This document shows, in pieces, positions 1-5,242 of a DNA stretch of 5,321 nt. The position numbers and the translations under genes were made by a program. The notes below the pieces were generated by a model, which worked only from the letters and a program-made list of their open reading frames with translations, was not told the DNA's origin and did not search any database. Location: NCBI GenBank assembly GCA_964509475.1, contig CAZDXJ010000108.1:1-5321 (forward strand), given 5' to 3'. This stretch comes from CAZDXJ01 sp964509475. GTDB taxonomy: Bacteria > Pseudomonadota > Gammaproteobacteria > Methylococcales > Methylomonadaceae. Every line of letters begins with the position of its first letter. Within the stretch, counting starts at the first letter, position 1.

Positions 1-56
1 GTGACCGAAAAGCACAACACTATAACGAGCACTACCATTATCTTCAGCAGTTTCAT
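1..56 (-). CDS. N-terminal start of a secreted or membrane protein, runs off the window
   Basis: On the minus strand an ATG at 56-54 opens a frame reading MKLLKIMVVLVIVLCFSV before the window ends. Two lysines followed by an unbroken hydrophobic run is the pattern of a Sec signal peptide or an N-terminal membrane anchor. A G-rich stretch (GGGGGTG, complement of about 59-65) sits 4-5 bases upstream and could serve as a ribosome-binding site. The gene lies downstream of trhA on the same strand, about 180 bases after its stop, with no clear terminator between, so it could share the transcript. Only 18 complete codons are visible, so neither the mature protein nor the family can be inferred. It could be a chance ORF, but the signal-peptide pattern makes that less likely. 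Confidence 0.5.
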   Translation of the reverse strand, partial: MKLLKIMVVLVIVLCFSV

Positions 57-236
57 AACACCCCCACTCAAACCCTGTTGTTGGACATGGCGACCGCCGC
101 CAGCCGCCCTCACGATCTTTCTACGGTAAGACCTCACTCCTCCCTTGGCAAGCCCGATCCCTCAAATCGACCGTCCTGATCAGAAAATTTCACCTCTCAG
201 CCCCACCTTCCACAAGAGAAAAAGCAGGGAGCTTCG

Positions 237-854
237 TCACAGGACATACAGAAAAATGGCGACATAATGACTGATGCTGCCCGCCAGCACGAACAGATGC
301 CAGATACCGTGAAAGTGGCGCACCCGCGTATCCAGGACGAAAAAGATCACTCCCACGGTGTAAAACAGGCCGCCGGCAAGGAGCCAGAGGAAGCCCCTGA
401 GCGGCAGGGCCTGCAGCAGGGGGGCCAGGGCAAATAGACACAACCACCCCATGAGCAGGTAAATGACCACAGGGAGGATACGCCTGCCGCGGCGAGGCAG
501 GGAATCGATCACGACACCTAGCAGCGCCAGCCCCCAGATGATGCCAAACAGTGACCACCCCCAGGCCCCGCGCAGAGTCACCAAGGTAAAAGGGGTATAG
601 GTGCCGGCGATCAGCAGATAGATGGCGTAGTGGTCAAACTTCTGCAGCAACGAACCCAGACGGCCGCCCATGCCGTGATAGAGTGTGGAAAAACCGTAGA
701 GCAACACCAGTGTCACGCCGTAGACGCTGAAGGCCACGATTTTCCAGGGATCGCCTTGGTGAGCGGCCAAAACCACCAGCACCACCATCCCCGCCAGGGC
801 GGCAACTGCGCCGATCAGATGAGTGATGGTATTGAAGCGCTCCCCTTCATGCAT
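237..854 (-). CDS. trhA: Hemolysin III family / PAQR-like membrane protein TrhA
   Basis: This 205-residue protein is almost entirely hydrophobic, with about seven membrane segments, and has the length usual for the bacterial hemolysin III (TrhA/YqfA) branch of the PAQR superfamily. Family motifs are visible in order: GERFNTITH at 4-12, S56-TLY-H60 in the second helix, FDHYAIYLLIAGTYTPF around 73-89, and HFHGIWH near residues 180-186 followed by H196. H60, D74 and the H182-x3-H186 pair are the expected metal-binding residues, by analogy with adiponectin receptors and ceramidases. The family acts in the inner membrane; TrhA has been linked to membrane energetics and lipid homeostasis, while the haemolysin name comes from a heterologous assay. 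The gene follows tadA by 87 bases on the same strand, so co-transcription is likely. The start is supported by the conserved GERFN block right after it; the G-rich tract AGAGGGG upstream is rather far away for a Shine-Dalgarno site. Confidence 0.92.
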   Translation of the reverse strand: MHEGERFNTITHLIGAVAALAGMVVLVVLAAHQGDPWKIVAFSVYGVTLVLLYGFSTLYHGMGGRLGSLLQKFDHYAIYLLIAGTYTPFTLVTLRGAWGWSLFGIIWGLALLGVVIDSLPRRGRRILPVVIYLLMGWLCLFALAPLLQALPLRGFLWLLAGGLFYTVGVIFFVLDTRVRHFHGIWHLFVLAGSISHYVAIFLYVL

Positions 855-941
855 TTCGAATCTAAGCCCCTCTGCTCATTCTGCCTGGACTCCTGCAAAG
901 GGCCCCTCTCCCGCTTGGCAAAGGTGGGGTAAGATAGAGCA

Positions 942-1394
942 TCAACGGCGCGTCTTGAAAAAGGCCTTGAGCAGTGCGGCGCTTTCCTCAGCCAGGAGGC
1001 CGCCTTCCACTGCCACCACATGGTTCACCCTGCCGGAACCGAAGATGTCGAACACACTGCCGGCGGCGCCGGTCTTGGGGTCGCGGGTGCCGTACACCAG
1101 GCGCTGGATACGGGCATGGATGATGGCCCCGGCGCACATGATGCAGGGCTCCAGCGTGACATAGAGGGTGCAGTTCAACAAGCGGTAGTTGTCGAGGCGC
1201 CGGGCGCCTTCGCGCAAGGCGACGATCTCGGCATGGGCGCTGGGATCGTGGCTGGCGATGGGTCGGTTGCTGCCGCAACCGATGACCCGCCCCTCGTGCA
1301 CCAACACAGCACCCACGGGCACTTCTCCACATTGAGCGGCGGCTTCGGCCAGGGCCAGGGCCTGGCGCATGAAATAGAAGTCGCTGTTCTTCAT
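942..1394 (-). CDS. tadA: tRNA-specific adenosine deaminase TadA
   Basis: TadA deaminates adenosine 34 to inosine in the anticodon of tRNA-Arg(ACG), letting one tRNA read several CGN codons; it is normally essential. The 150-residue sequence shows the full zinc deaminase signature: H54-A-E56 (zinc ligand and proton-shuttle glutamate) and P83-C84-I-M-C87 (two zinc cysteines). TadA-specific stretches are also present: EVPVGAVLV at 24-32, NRPI near 43, NYRL near 69-72, and DPKTGAAGS at 105-113. The N-terminal block DFYFMRQALALAE matches the usual TadA start region, which favours the first ATG over the internal Met9. No Shine-Dalgarno sequence precedes that ATG. The 5 bases upstream are followed directly by the stop codon of the RAYT gene and its hairpin repeat, so translation may depend on coupling to the RAYT. 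trhA follows downstream on the same strand. Confidence 0.97.
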   Translation of the reverse strand: MKNSDFYFMRQALALAEAAAQCGEVPVGAVLVHEGRVIGCGSNRPIASHDPSAHAEIVALREGARRLDNYRLLNCTLYVTLEPCIMCAGAIIHARIQRLVYGTRDPKTGAAGSVFDIFGSGRVNHVVAVEGGLLAEESAALLKAFFKTRR

Positions 1395-1399
1395 TATTT

Positions 1400-1422
1400 T
1401 TATAAGGGGTCAGAGCCCCTTA
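1400..1422. repeat. Left REP-like hairpin of the RAYT unit
   Basis: TAAGGGG at 1403-1409 pairs perfectly with CCCCTTA at 1416-1422 around a 6-base loop TCAGAG. The core AAGGGGTCAGAGCCC is shared exactly with the reverse complement of the right copy. The repeat supplies the last codons of the RAYT gene (V229 to L235 and TAA) and lies 5 bases from the tadA ATG, in the place where a tadA ribosome-binding site would be expected. There is no adjoining T-run convincing enough to call it a terminator. Confidence 0.85.
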
Positions 1423-2107
1423 CAGATGCAGCCAGTCGGCCCCGCTGCGCCTGACCCACCTTGCATTTCAGTTTTGTTTCGATCATCTCGCGAAAATAGT
1501 CGTTACCCAATGGCGTACCGGTTTGCCAGGCCGCGCGAATATTCTTGAGTTGATTCGAGTCGATATGCTCTTTGAACAATTCCCGGTAGGCTTCGAGGCG
1601 TTTTTTTACCGAGCTGCCCAGCTGGAGGTAATGCGGGTGTGGCTGGATAAGATCGGTTCTCGCCCCCTGCCCGTTCACCCGATAGCTGCTCCAGCGATAG
1701 GTGCTTGGCATCTTGACCATCCCCGCCCTCACGGGATTGAGTTCAATATAACGCATGCAGGTTAACAGGTACTCCTCATCATGGATCATGCTAGCCTTAT
1801 AGCGACCTTCCCAGATGGAGCCACTGGCACCATAGGTGGCGTTAATGTAAGGTACGTAGTGTCTACCAATATACTGCATCATCAGGCTGATGCTGTCCTG
1901 CTTCCCCGGCGTCGCCAGGATATGGACGTGGTTCGTCATCAGGACATAGGCGTGAACCGCACAATCGTAACGCTGAGCCGCCTCTCCCATCCAACGCAGG
2001 TAGGCGGCATAGTCACCTTTCTTGAAAAACACCGGTTCGCGACTACGGCCACGTTGGACCATGTGGGCGGGTACACCGGGTAGATAGAATCGTGGTTTTC
2101 TTGGCAT
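1400..2107 (-). CDS. REP-associated tyrosine transposase (RAYT), Y1/IS200-like HUH enzyme
   Basis: This is a 235-residue single-strand DNA transposase of the Y1 (IS200-like) superfamily, RAYT branch. The N-terminus (MPRKPRFYLPGVPAHMVQRG) is characteristic of these proteins. The metal-binding HUH motif is H60-V61-H62 within YVLMTNHVHIL. Downstream come the family stretches SIWEGRYKASMI (97-108) and MRYIELNPVRAG (118-129); by position relative to characterised RAYTs, Tyr120 is the probable nucleophile. W139-S-S-Y follows, then a basic C-terminal region. These enzymes nick and join single-stranded DNA at REP hairpins, and such hairpins flank this gene. The final residues GSDPL are encoded by the left repeat itself, so the native C-terminus may have been altered on insertion. 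An AAGG touches the ATG, which makes a poorly spaced ribosome-binding site. No internal stop or frameshift is seen, so it may be active. Confidence 0.92.
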   Translation of the reverse strand: MPRKPRFYLPGVPAHMVQRGRSREPVFFKKGDYAAYLRWMGEAAQRYDCAVHAYVLMTNHVHILATPGKQDSISLMMQYIGRHYVPYINATYGASGSIWEGRYKASMIHDEEYLLTCMRYIELNPVRAGMVKMPSTYRWSSYRVNGQGARTDLIQPHPHYLQLGSSVKKRLEAYRELFKEHIDSNQLKNIRAAWQTGTPLGNDYFREMIETKLKCKVGQAQRGRLAASVRGSDPL

Positions 2108-2160
2108 CCTTGCTCTGCGACTATGGTGTCGTGCCAGACTACGATGTCAGGGAGGCCTTG

Positions 2161-2183
2161 TAAAGGGCTCTGACCCCTTTAAA
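2161..2183. repeat. Right REP-like hairpin of the RAYT unit
   Basis: TAAAGGG at 2161-2167 pairs with CCCTTTA at 2175-2181 around a 7-base loop. Reverse-complemented, it matches the left copy at 1400-1422 with 3 differences in 23. It stands 53 bases upstream of the RAYT start codon and 95 bases upstream of the divergent glycosyltransferase gene. Confidence 0.85.
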
Positions 2184-2195
2184 AATTGTGTCCGC

Positions 2196-2224
2196 TTGCG
2201 GCGGGATAGTTTATTGCCTATATT
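2196..2224 (+). promoter_or_regulatory. Possible sigma-70 promoter of the glycosyltransferase gene
   Basis: TTGCGG at 2196-2201 and TATATT at 2219-2224 are separated by 17 bases. The -10 box matches TATAAT at five of six positions; the -35 is weak (TTG only). A start near 2231 would give a leader of roughly 50 bases. A 7-bp inverted repeat (GATAGTT at 2205-2211, AACTATC at 2237-2243) brackets the -10 region and might bind a regulator. Prediction only. Confidence 0.35.
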
Positions 2225-2278
2225 CAAAAGAATGGGAACTATCAAATTGTACAGAAGAATGAACAAAGACAGTTCAAT

Positions 2279-3169
2279 ATGGTTGCATATTTATCCACAA
2301 GTAACAGGCAGAATATGAAGTTAAAAAAGCTACTGCTCAGGCCGGCGGGTATGTTTTCAAATGTAAACGAAGTTGTTCAGCAACTTTACTTGGCTGAACA
2401 AGACAATTACCGATTCATAATAGATTGGTCTAGCAGCTGTTACCGTGATGTGCAGTTTGAGGGTGACCCTTGGAGATACTATTTTGAAGACTGCTACCCT
2501 GATATTGAGAATACAGCCATACCCAGTGATCCTGAAATTCTTCCCTATGGGCCAGCGGTCGCCTGCGCAAAGGACAACATCATTACACCACGATTAATTG
2601 ACAAGCGATGCGATCCTTTACTGTTGCCAAAAGACCGAAGCATCCCCCACCGTTTCATAAAAAAACATATCATCATTAAGCCGCATATCAGAAAAATAAT
2701 TGATGGTTTTATCAGAGATCACTTTAATAGCTATACCATAGGGCTTCATATCCGTGGCCCTGGACGTATTGATGGCGGAGCTCCTGGGATGCGCAGCCGG
2801 TATCCCAACAAAAACGGCGTACCTTTTGGTCAATATTTTAAATTTGTGGATCAGCAGCTACTTAAGCATCCAGACGCCAGAATATTTATTTGCTCGGATT
2901 CAGCATTCGTTATCAATGAAATAGAGGCGAACTACAAAAGCAAGATCATTGCTTATAACTCTACCCGAAGTGAATTTGGCGAAATGCATGTCCGTGGGCA
3001 TCCTGCCAATCGGGGAATTACATTTCGCCCTTATAAGCTGGGTGAGGATGTGCTGCTCGAGGCCTACCTCCTGTGTGCGACCAACTATTTTGTTCATGGT
3101 AACAGTAATGTCGTTAATTTTGTGCTCTGCGCGAACCCCTCACTTCCACATAAATATGTTTATGAATGA
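2279..3169 (+). CDS. GT23 / O-fucosyltransferase-like glycosyltransferase
   Basis: The protein (296 residues) resembles the GT-B fold group that includes alpha-1,6-fucosyltransferases (NodZ/FUT8) and related O-fucosyltransferases. Visible features are an N-terminal RPAGMFSNVNEVVQQL loop-helix (21-36); IGLHIRG at 154-160, the likely counterpart of the nucleotide-sugar-binding HxR motif; IFICSD at 202-207 (strand and acidic turn); and a C-terminal block with GEDVLLEAYLL and HGNSNVVNFVL (257-283), typical of the donor-binding end of these enzymes. No signal peptide or membrane segment is seen, so it is probably cytoplasmic and acts on a lipid-linked or surface glycan precursor. The sugar and acceptor cannot be read from the sequence. 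The start at 2279 has no good Shine-Dalgarno; Met13 (base 2315), just before the conserved part, is an alternative. Its GC is far lower than that of tadA (25/60 at 2701-2760 against 43/60 at 1201-1260), and no other glycan gene is adjacent, which suggests acquisition. Confidence 0.7.
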   Translation: MVAYLSTSNRQNMKLKKLLLRPAGMFSNVNEVVQQLYLAEQDNYRFIIDWSSSCYRDVQFEGDPWRYYFEDCYPDIENTAIPSDPEILPYGPAVACAKDNIITPRLIDKRCDPLLLPKDRSIPHRFIKKHIIIKPHIRKIIDGFIRDHFNSYTIGLHIRGPGRIDGGAPGMRSRYPNKNGVPFGQYFKFVDQQLLKHPDARIFICSDSAFVINEIEANYKSKIIAYNSTRSEFGEMHVRGHPANRGITFRPYKLGEDVLLEAYLLCATNYFVHGNSNVVNFVLCANPSLPHKYVYE

Positions 3170-3232
3170 ACATAGCTGGGGACCGCCCGGTCACTGACCA
3201 AGCAAGCGTCCTGTGTTACCTGTCGCTTTCTG

Positions 3233-3658
3233 TTGAACCTGACCACTATTACCCACCCCGCCATTGGCCCTCGTGAAAGAAATCGCTGGGTGACGCTCGA
3301 CGCTATCGGCCTGAACAATATTGGCGGCCACCTGATTTATGTTGAACCAGGAAAGGACACGACCGAGTATCACAAGCACTGCTACGAAGAAGAATGCATC
3401 TATATTCTCTCTGGCTCGGGGACACTCGTCATAGAAGGCGAGTCTTTCCAATTCGAGAAGGGGGACTTCGTCGGCTTCCCTGCAAATACTGCCGCACATT
3501 CCTTGAAAAACACTGGACCGGAAACAGTCGTCTTTCTGGTCATGGGTCAGCGTCTGGAACAAGACGTGGCCGACTATCCAAACCAGAAAAAACGATTGTA
3601 TCGAAATAGTGGCATGTGGGATCCTGTAGAAATAGATAGTATTGCTGACCCGAGATAA
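3233..3658 (+). CDS. Single-domain cupin protein
   Basis: This is a small (141-residue) beta-barrel cupin. Motif 1 is PGKDTTEYHKHCYEEECIYILSG, with metal ligands H47, H49 and E54; motif 2 runs G77-DFVGF-P83 to H89-x3-N93 and supplies the fourth ligand, so the metal site looks complete. The flanking stretches RNRWVTLDAIGLNNIGGHL and VMGQRLEQDVADYP, and the tail RLYRNSGMWDPVEID, fit a recurrent subgroup of uncharacterised bacterial cupins (COG3837-like). No substrate can be assigned. The frame is open back to base 3176 but holds no ATG or GTG; TTG at 3233 is the best start because homologous N-termini begin about there, yet no Shine-Dalgarno precedes it. The gene follows the glycosyltransferase by 63 bases on the same strand and may be transcribed with it, although a functional link is not evident. 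Confidence 0.85.
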   Translation: MNLTTITHPAIGPRERNRWVTLDAIGLNNIGGHLIYVEPGKDTTEYHKHCYEEECIYILSGSGTLVIEGESFQFEKGDFVGFPANTAAHSLKNTGPETVVFLVMGQRLEQDVADYPNQKKRLYRNSGMWDPVEIDSIADPR

Positions 3659-3708
3659 AAAATCTTATTAACCTATGGGCTACGCCCTTATCTACCCTCT
3701 TAGGCTCG

Positions 3709-3717
3709 TAAGGAGGT
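3709..3717 (+). promoter_or_regulatory. Near-perfect Shine-Dalgarno sequence
   Basis: TAAGGAGGT is fully complementary to the 3' end of 16S rRNA and stands 6 bases (after GGAGG) before the ATG at 3723. It is the strongest ribosome-binding site in the window, yet it serves an ORF of only 8 codons that closes just inside the left direct repeat. Confidence 0.6.
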
Positions 3718-3722
3718 CTTCA

Positions 3723-3749
3723 ATGCACCTACTCAGCCGAGCGCCATAA
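3723..3749 (+). pseudogene. Beheaded gene start (8-codon ORF MHLLSRAP)
   Basis: An ATG with an ideal Shine-Dalgarno reads eight codons and meets TAA at 3747-3749, six bases into the 81-base repeat starting at 3741. The simplest reading is the start of a former gene cut off by arrival of the repeat or of the cassette behind it. A genuine short leader peptide is also possible, but no attenuator-like hairpin follows in the expected place. Eight residues are too few to identify the parent gene. Confidence 0.35.
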
Positions 3750-3821
3750 ATACCATGACCGCACCAATCTGCCTCTCATGGTATCGCCGGTTTTGCGTAA
3801 CAGAGCGCAAAAAATACCATG
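3741..3821 (+). repeat. 81-base direct repeat, left copy
   Basis: The segment matches 5162-5242 in the same orientation and with the same length: 38 of 44 bases agree in the first half, fewer after that. It contains a 9-bp hairpin, ATACCATGA at 3750-3758 with TCATGGTAT at 3776-3784 (loop 17), then a second 7-bp hairpin, TTTTGCG at 3791-3797 with CGCAAAA at 3806-3812, and ends with a third ATACCATG (3814-3821). It lies upstream of the higBA promoter and marks the left edge of the higBA / primase-fragment segment. Confidence 0.8.
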
Positions 3822-3864
3822 TGCAGGAATGTCTTGAAATAAACTCATTTTTTCCAAAAATCTG

Positions 3865-3893
3865 TTGCCCTAGTCCCATCCTGGGACTATCAT
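3865..3893 (+). promoter_or_regulatory. higBA promoter with embedded operator
   Basis: TTGCCC (3865-3870) and TATCAT (3888-3893) are spaced by 17 bases and form a plausible sigma-70 promoter. A perfect 8-bp inverted repeat, TAGTCCCA at 3871-3878 and TGGGACTA at 3882-3889, fills the spacer and runs into the -10 box, exactly where bound HigA would block RNA polymerase. The predicted transcription start near 3900 is one or two bases before the higB ATG. An alternative -10 is TATAGT at 3893-3898, but its spacing of 22 is poor. Confidence 0.65.
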
Positions 3894-3901
3894 ATAGTAT
3901 C

Positions 3902-4219
3902 ATGAGAATCATCGCACTGTCGACGCTGAAAGCCTTCTGGGAAGAAAACCCGGAGTATCAGGATGCCAGAGAGCCAACATTAGCTTGGTACCGTCATGCC
4001 TTGCATGCCGACTGGACCTCACCTGCCAAGGTAAAACAAGACTTCAGGAATGCCAGCATCCTGAAGGATGGCCGTGTGGTGTTCAATATTGCGGGCAACA
4101 AGTATCGACTTGTCGTCTGGATCAACTACGCCTACAGGGTTATATACATCCGCTTTATTGGCACCCATGGGCAGTACGATGGGATTGATGTACAAACCAT
4201 TAAACGACCGGAGGATTAA
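3902..4219 (+). CDS. higB: HigB toxin, RelE-like mRNA interferase
   Basis: HigB toxins cleave mRNA at the ribosome and are held inactive by HigA. The 105-residue protein has the hallmark core of the HigB (PF09907 / YgjN-type) family: RNASILKDGRVVFNIAGNKYRL at 49-70, VVWINYAYRVIYIRFIGTH at 71-89, then Y92-D93-x-I-D95. The basic residues R49, K55 and R58, together with H89 and Y92, are the likely RNA-contacting or catalytic set. The ATG at 3902 is chosen because family members start with the same MRIIALSTLKAFWE block; the same frame is open further upstream only because it reads through the 81-base repeat. No Shine-Dalgarno precedes this ATG, and with the predicted promoter the message would be almost leaderless, which would keep toxin synthesis low. 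higA follows after 2 bases, so toxin precedes antitoxin, as is typical of hig loci. Confidence 0.93.
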   Translation: MRIIALSTLKAFWEENPEYQDAREPTLAWYRHALHADWTSPAKVKQDFRNASILKDGRVVFNIAGNKYRLVVWINYAYRVIYIRFIGTHGQYDGIDVQTIKRPED

Positions 4220-4221
4220 CC

Positions 4222-4590
4222 ATGGACATCAAACCGATTAAAACGGATGCCGACTACCGCGCGGCATTAAAAGAAATTGAAGACCTGATGATGGCAGAGC
4301 CGGATACGCCGGAAGGCGAAAAACTGGATGTCATGACCACACTCATTGAGGCCTATGAAGCCAGGCACTTCCCGATGGACTTGCCTGACCCTGTTGAGGC
4401 GATCAAGTTTGAAATGGAGCGCAAGGGTCTGACCGTGAAAGACCTGGAGCCGATGATCGGCAAAAGTAATCGCGTTTACGAGATACTGAATCACAAGCGA
4501 TCTCTGACGTTGAAGATGATCTGGCGGCTACACAAAGGCTTGGGCATTCCGGCAGAATCATTGATCAAACCGCCGCGAGCGCATGCCTGA
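4222..4590 (+). CDS. higA: HigA antitoxin, XRE-type DNA-binding protein
   Basis: HigA neutralises HigB and represses the operon. The 122-residue sequence has the family N-terminal helices (DADYRAALKEIEDLM; GEKLDVMTTLIEAYEARHFPMD, about 9-53) followed by a helix-turn-helix, roughly 59-115: IKFEMERKGLTVKDLEPMIG, then KSNRVYEILNHKRSLTLKMIWRL and LGIPAESLI. Translation starts 2 bases after the higB stop and has a strong GGAGG at 4210-4214, 7 bases before the ATG, in contrast to higB, so antitoxin should be made in excess. The likely target is the palindrome at 3871-3889. The last 8 bases overlap the start of the primase-fragment ORF. Confidence 0.93.
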   Translation: MDIKPIKTDADYRAALKEIEDLMMAEPDTPEGEKLDVMTTLIEAYEARHFPMDLPDPVEAIKFEMERKGLTVKDLEPMIGKSNRVYEILNHKRSLTLKMIWRLHKGLGIPAESLIKPPRAHA

Positions 4591-5059
4591 CCAGTACCCC
4601 AGTGGTGAAAAGTTTCGTGACATCTCTGCCATCGATGCAAAACTGGCTGAACTTGAGCGGGAGAGACAGCAACTCATCGCACTCAGGGAAGAACTGCAAG
4701 CTTCCAAACCCACTCCCGCAGTTTCAGACACACTCACTCCAGAACAAAAGATAGCGATATTCAGGGGCCTGTTTCGTGGCCGCACCGATATTAATGCCAG
4801 TCGCTGGCAAAATAAACAGGGGCGAAGCGGCTATTCCGTGGCCTGTGACAACGAGTGGGTATCGAGTATCTGCAATAAGCCACGGATCAAATGCCAGGCC
4901 TGCAATCACCGTCAGTTCAGCGCATTAAACGACCAAGTCATCTATCGGCACCTAGCCGGACAGCAGGTTGTTGGCCTGTATCCATTGCTCCACGACAACA
5001 CCTGTTACCTGCTGGCGGTCGATTTCGATAAAGGAAGCTGGCAAGATGAAGCAAAATGA
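4583..5059 (+). CDS. N-terminal fragment of a TOTE-type archaeo-eukaryotic primase (probably truncated)
   Basis: The 158 residues resemble the beginning of large primase-helicase proteins of TOTE conflict systems. A charged coiled-coil helix (about 16-40) is followed by LTPEQKIAIFRGLFRGRTDI, ASRWQNKQGRSGYSVAC, a probable zinc site formed by C88, C97, C104 and C107 (KPRIKCQAC), a helix ending in YRHL, and the strand LLAVDFDK with D147 and D149 as the first catalytic DxD of the primase fold. Seven codons later (after K158) the frame stops. Homologues continue with the second catalytic motif, the rest of the primase and usually a superfamily 2 helicase, so at least several hundred residues are missing and primase activity is not expected. 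The start overlaps the higA end (ATGCCTGA), with no good Shine-Dalgarno, suggesting translation coupled to higA. Whether it is a pseudogene or a retained small zinc/coiled-coil protein is open. Confidence 0.82.
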   Translation: MPDQYPSGEKFRDISAIDAKLAELERERQQLIALREELQASKPTPAVSDTLTPEQKIAIFRGLFRGRTDINASRWQNKQGRSGYSVACDNEWVSSICNKPRIKCQACNHRQFSALNDQVIYRHLAGQQVVGLYPLLHDNTCYLLAVDFDKGSWQDEAK

Positions 5060-5138
5060 AGTAACACAAGGACACGCTTTTCGGAAATGGGGAGCAGGCG
5101 ATGTTTTCAACCGTGTCCACCAGCATAATCGCCCCACC

Positions 5139-5154
5139 CCCGTTCGCGAACGGG
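5139..5154. repeat. 16-base perfect palindrome
   Basis: CCCGTTCGCGAACGGG is a perfect dyad with no spacer, 80 bases after the primase-fragment stop and just left of the right direct repeat. It has no following T-run, so it is not a standard terminator; a protein-binding dyad or recombination site is possible. The left direct repeat has no equivalent beside it. Confidence 0.6.
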
Positions 5155-5161
5155 AATCGGA

Positions 5162-5242
5162 ACGCCACCAATACCATGACTGCACCAATCTACCCCTCAT
5201 GGTATGCCGGTTTATGCGTTATAGCACCCGGAAAACACCATG
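5162..5242 (+). repeat. 81-base direct repeat, right copy
   Basis: It is a second copy of 3741-3821, 1421 bases downstream in the same orientation. The 9-bp hairpin is kept exactly (ATACCATGA at 5171-5179, TCATGGTAT at 5197-5205, loop again 17), while the second hairpin seen in the left copy is degraded. The final CACCATG provides the ATG of a possible gene that continues to the window end. Confidence 0.8.

Larger units (their letters stand above)
1400..2183 (-). mobile_element. RAYT gene framed by inverted REP-like hairpins
   Basis: The transposase gene lies between two hairpin repeats in opposite orientation, 1400-1422 and 2161-2183, which agree at 20 of 23 positions once one is reverse-complemented. 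This is the layout of a REP-associated tyrosine transposase with its cognate repeats, related to IS200/IS605 elements. I see no target-site duplication, as expected for single-strand HUH transposition. The outer limits are set only by the repeats. Whether the unit still moves, or is a domesticated RAYT that spreads REP copies elsewhere, cannot be told from the window. Confidence 0.75.

Noticed and set aside
823..1164. Plus-strand ORFs opposite trhA and tadA
   Set aside because: They are antisense shadows of clearly conserved genes in GC-rich sequence and show no family features.
3675..3690. Rho-independent terminator after the cupin gene
   Set aside because: GGGC-TAC-GCCC gives only a 4-bp stem and is followed by TTATCTACC, not a T-run.
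3755..3901. A 49-residue N-terminal extension of HigB in the same frame, starting at 3755
   Set aside because: It translates the 81-base repeat and the promoter/operator region; HigB family proteins start at the Met encoded at 3902.
5141..5161. RSRTGIG in frame after the primase-fragment stop, reminiscent of the RSRSGNG stretch that follows the DxD in TOTE primases
   Set aside because: The distance from the DxD is about ten residues too long, two stops intervene, the flanking residues do not fit, and the bases overlap a palindrome, so chance is likely.
4938..5200. Minus-strand ORFs over the end of the primase fragment and right repeat
   Set aside because: No recognisable domain; they run antisense to a conserved coding region and through repeats.
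3741..5242. Integron cassette with attC sites
   Set aside because: The repeats lack the inverse-core and core recombination motifs at their ends, and higBA carries its own promoter; no integrase is present in the window.
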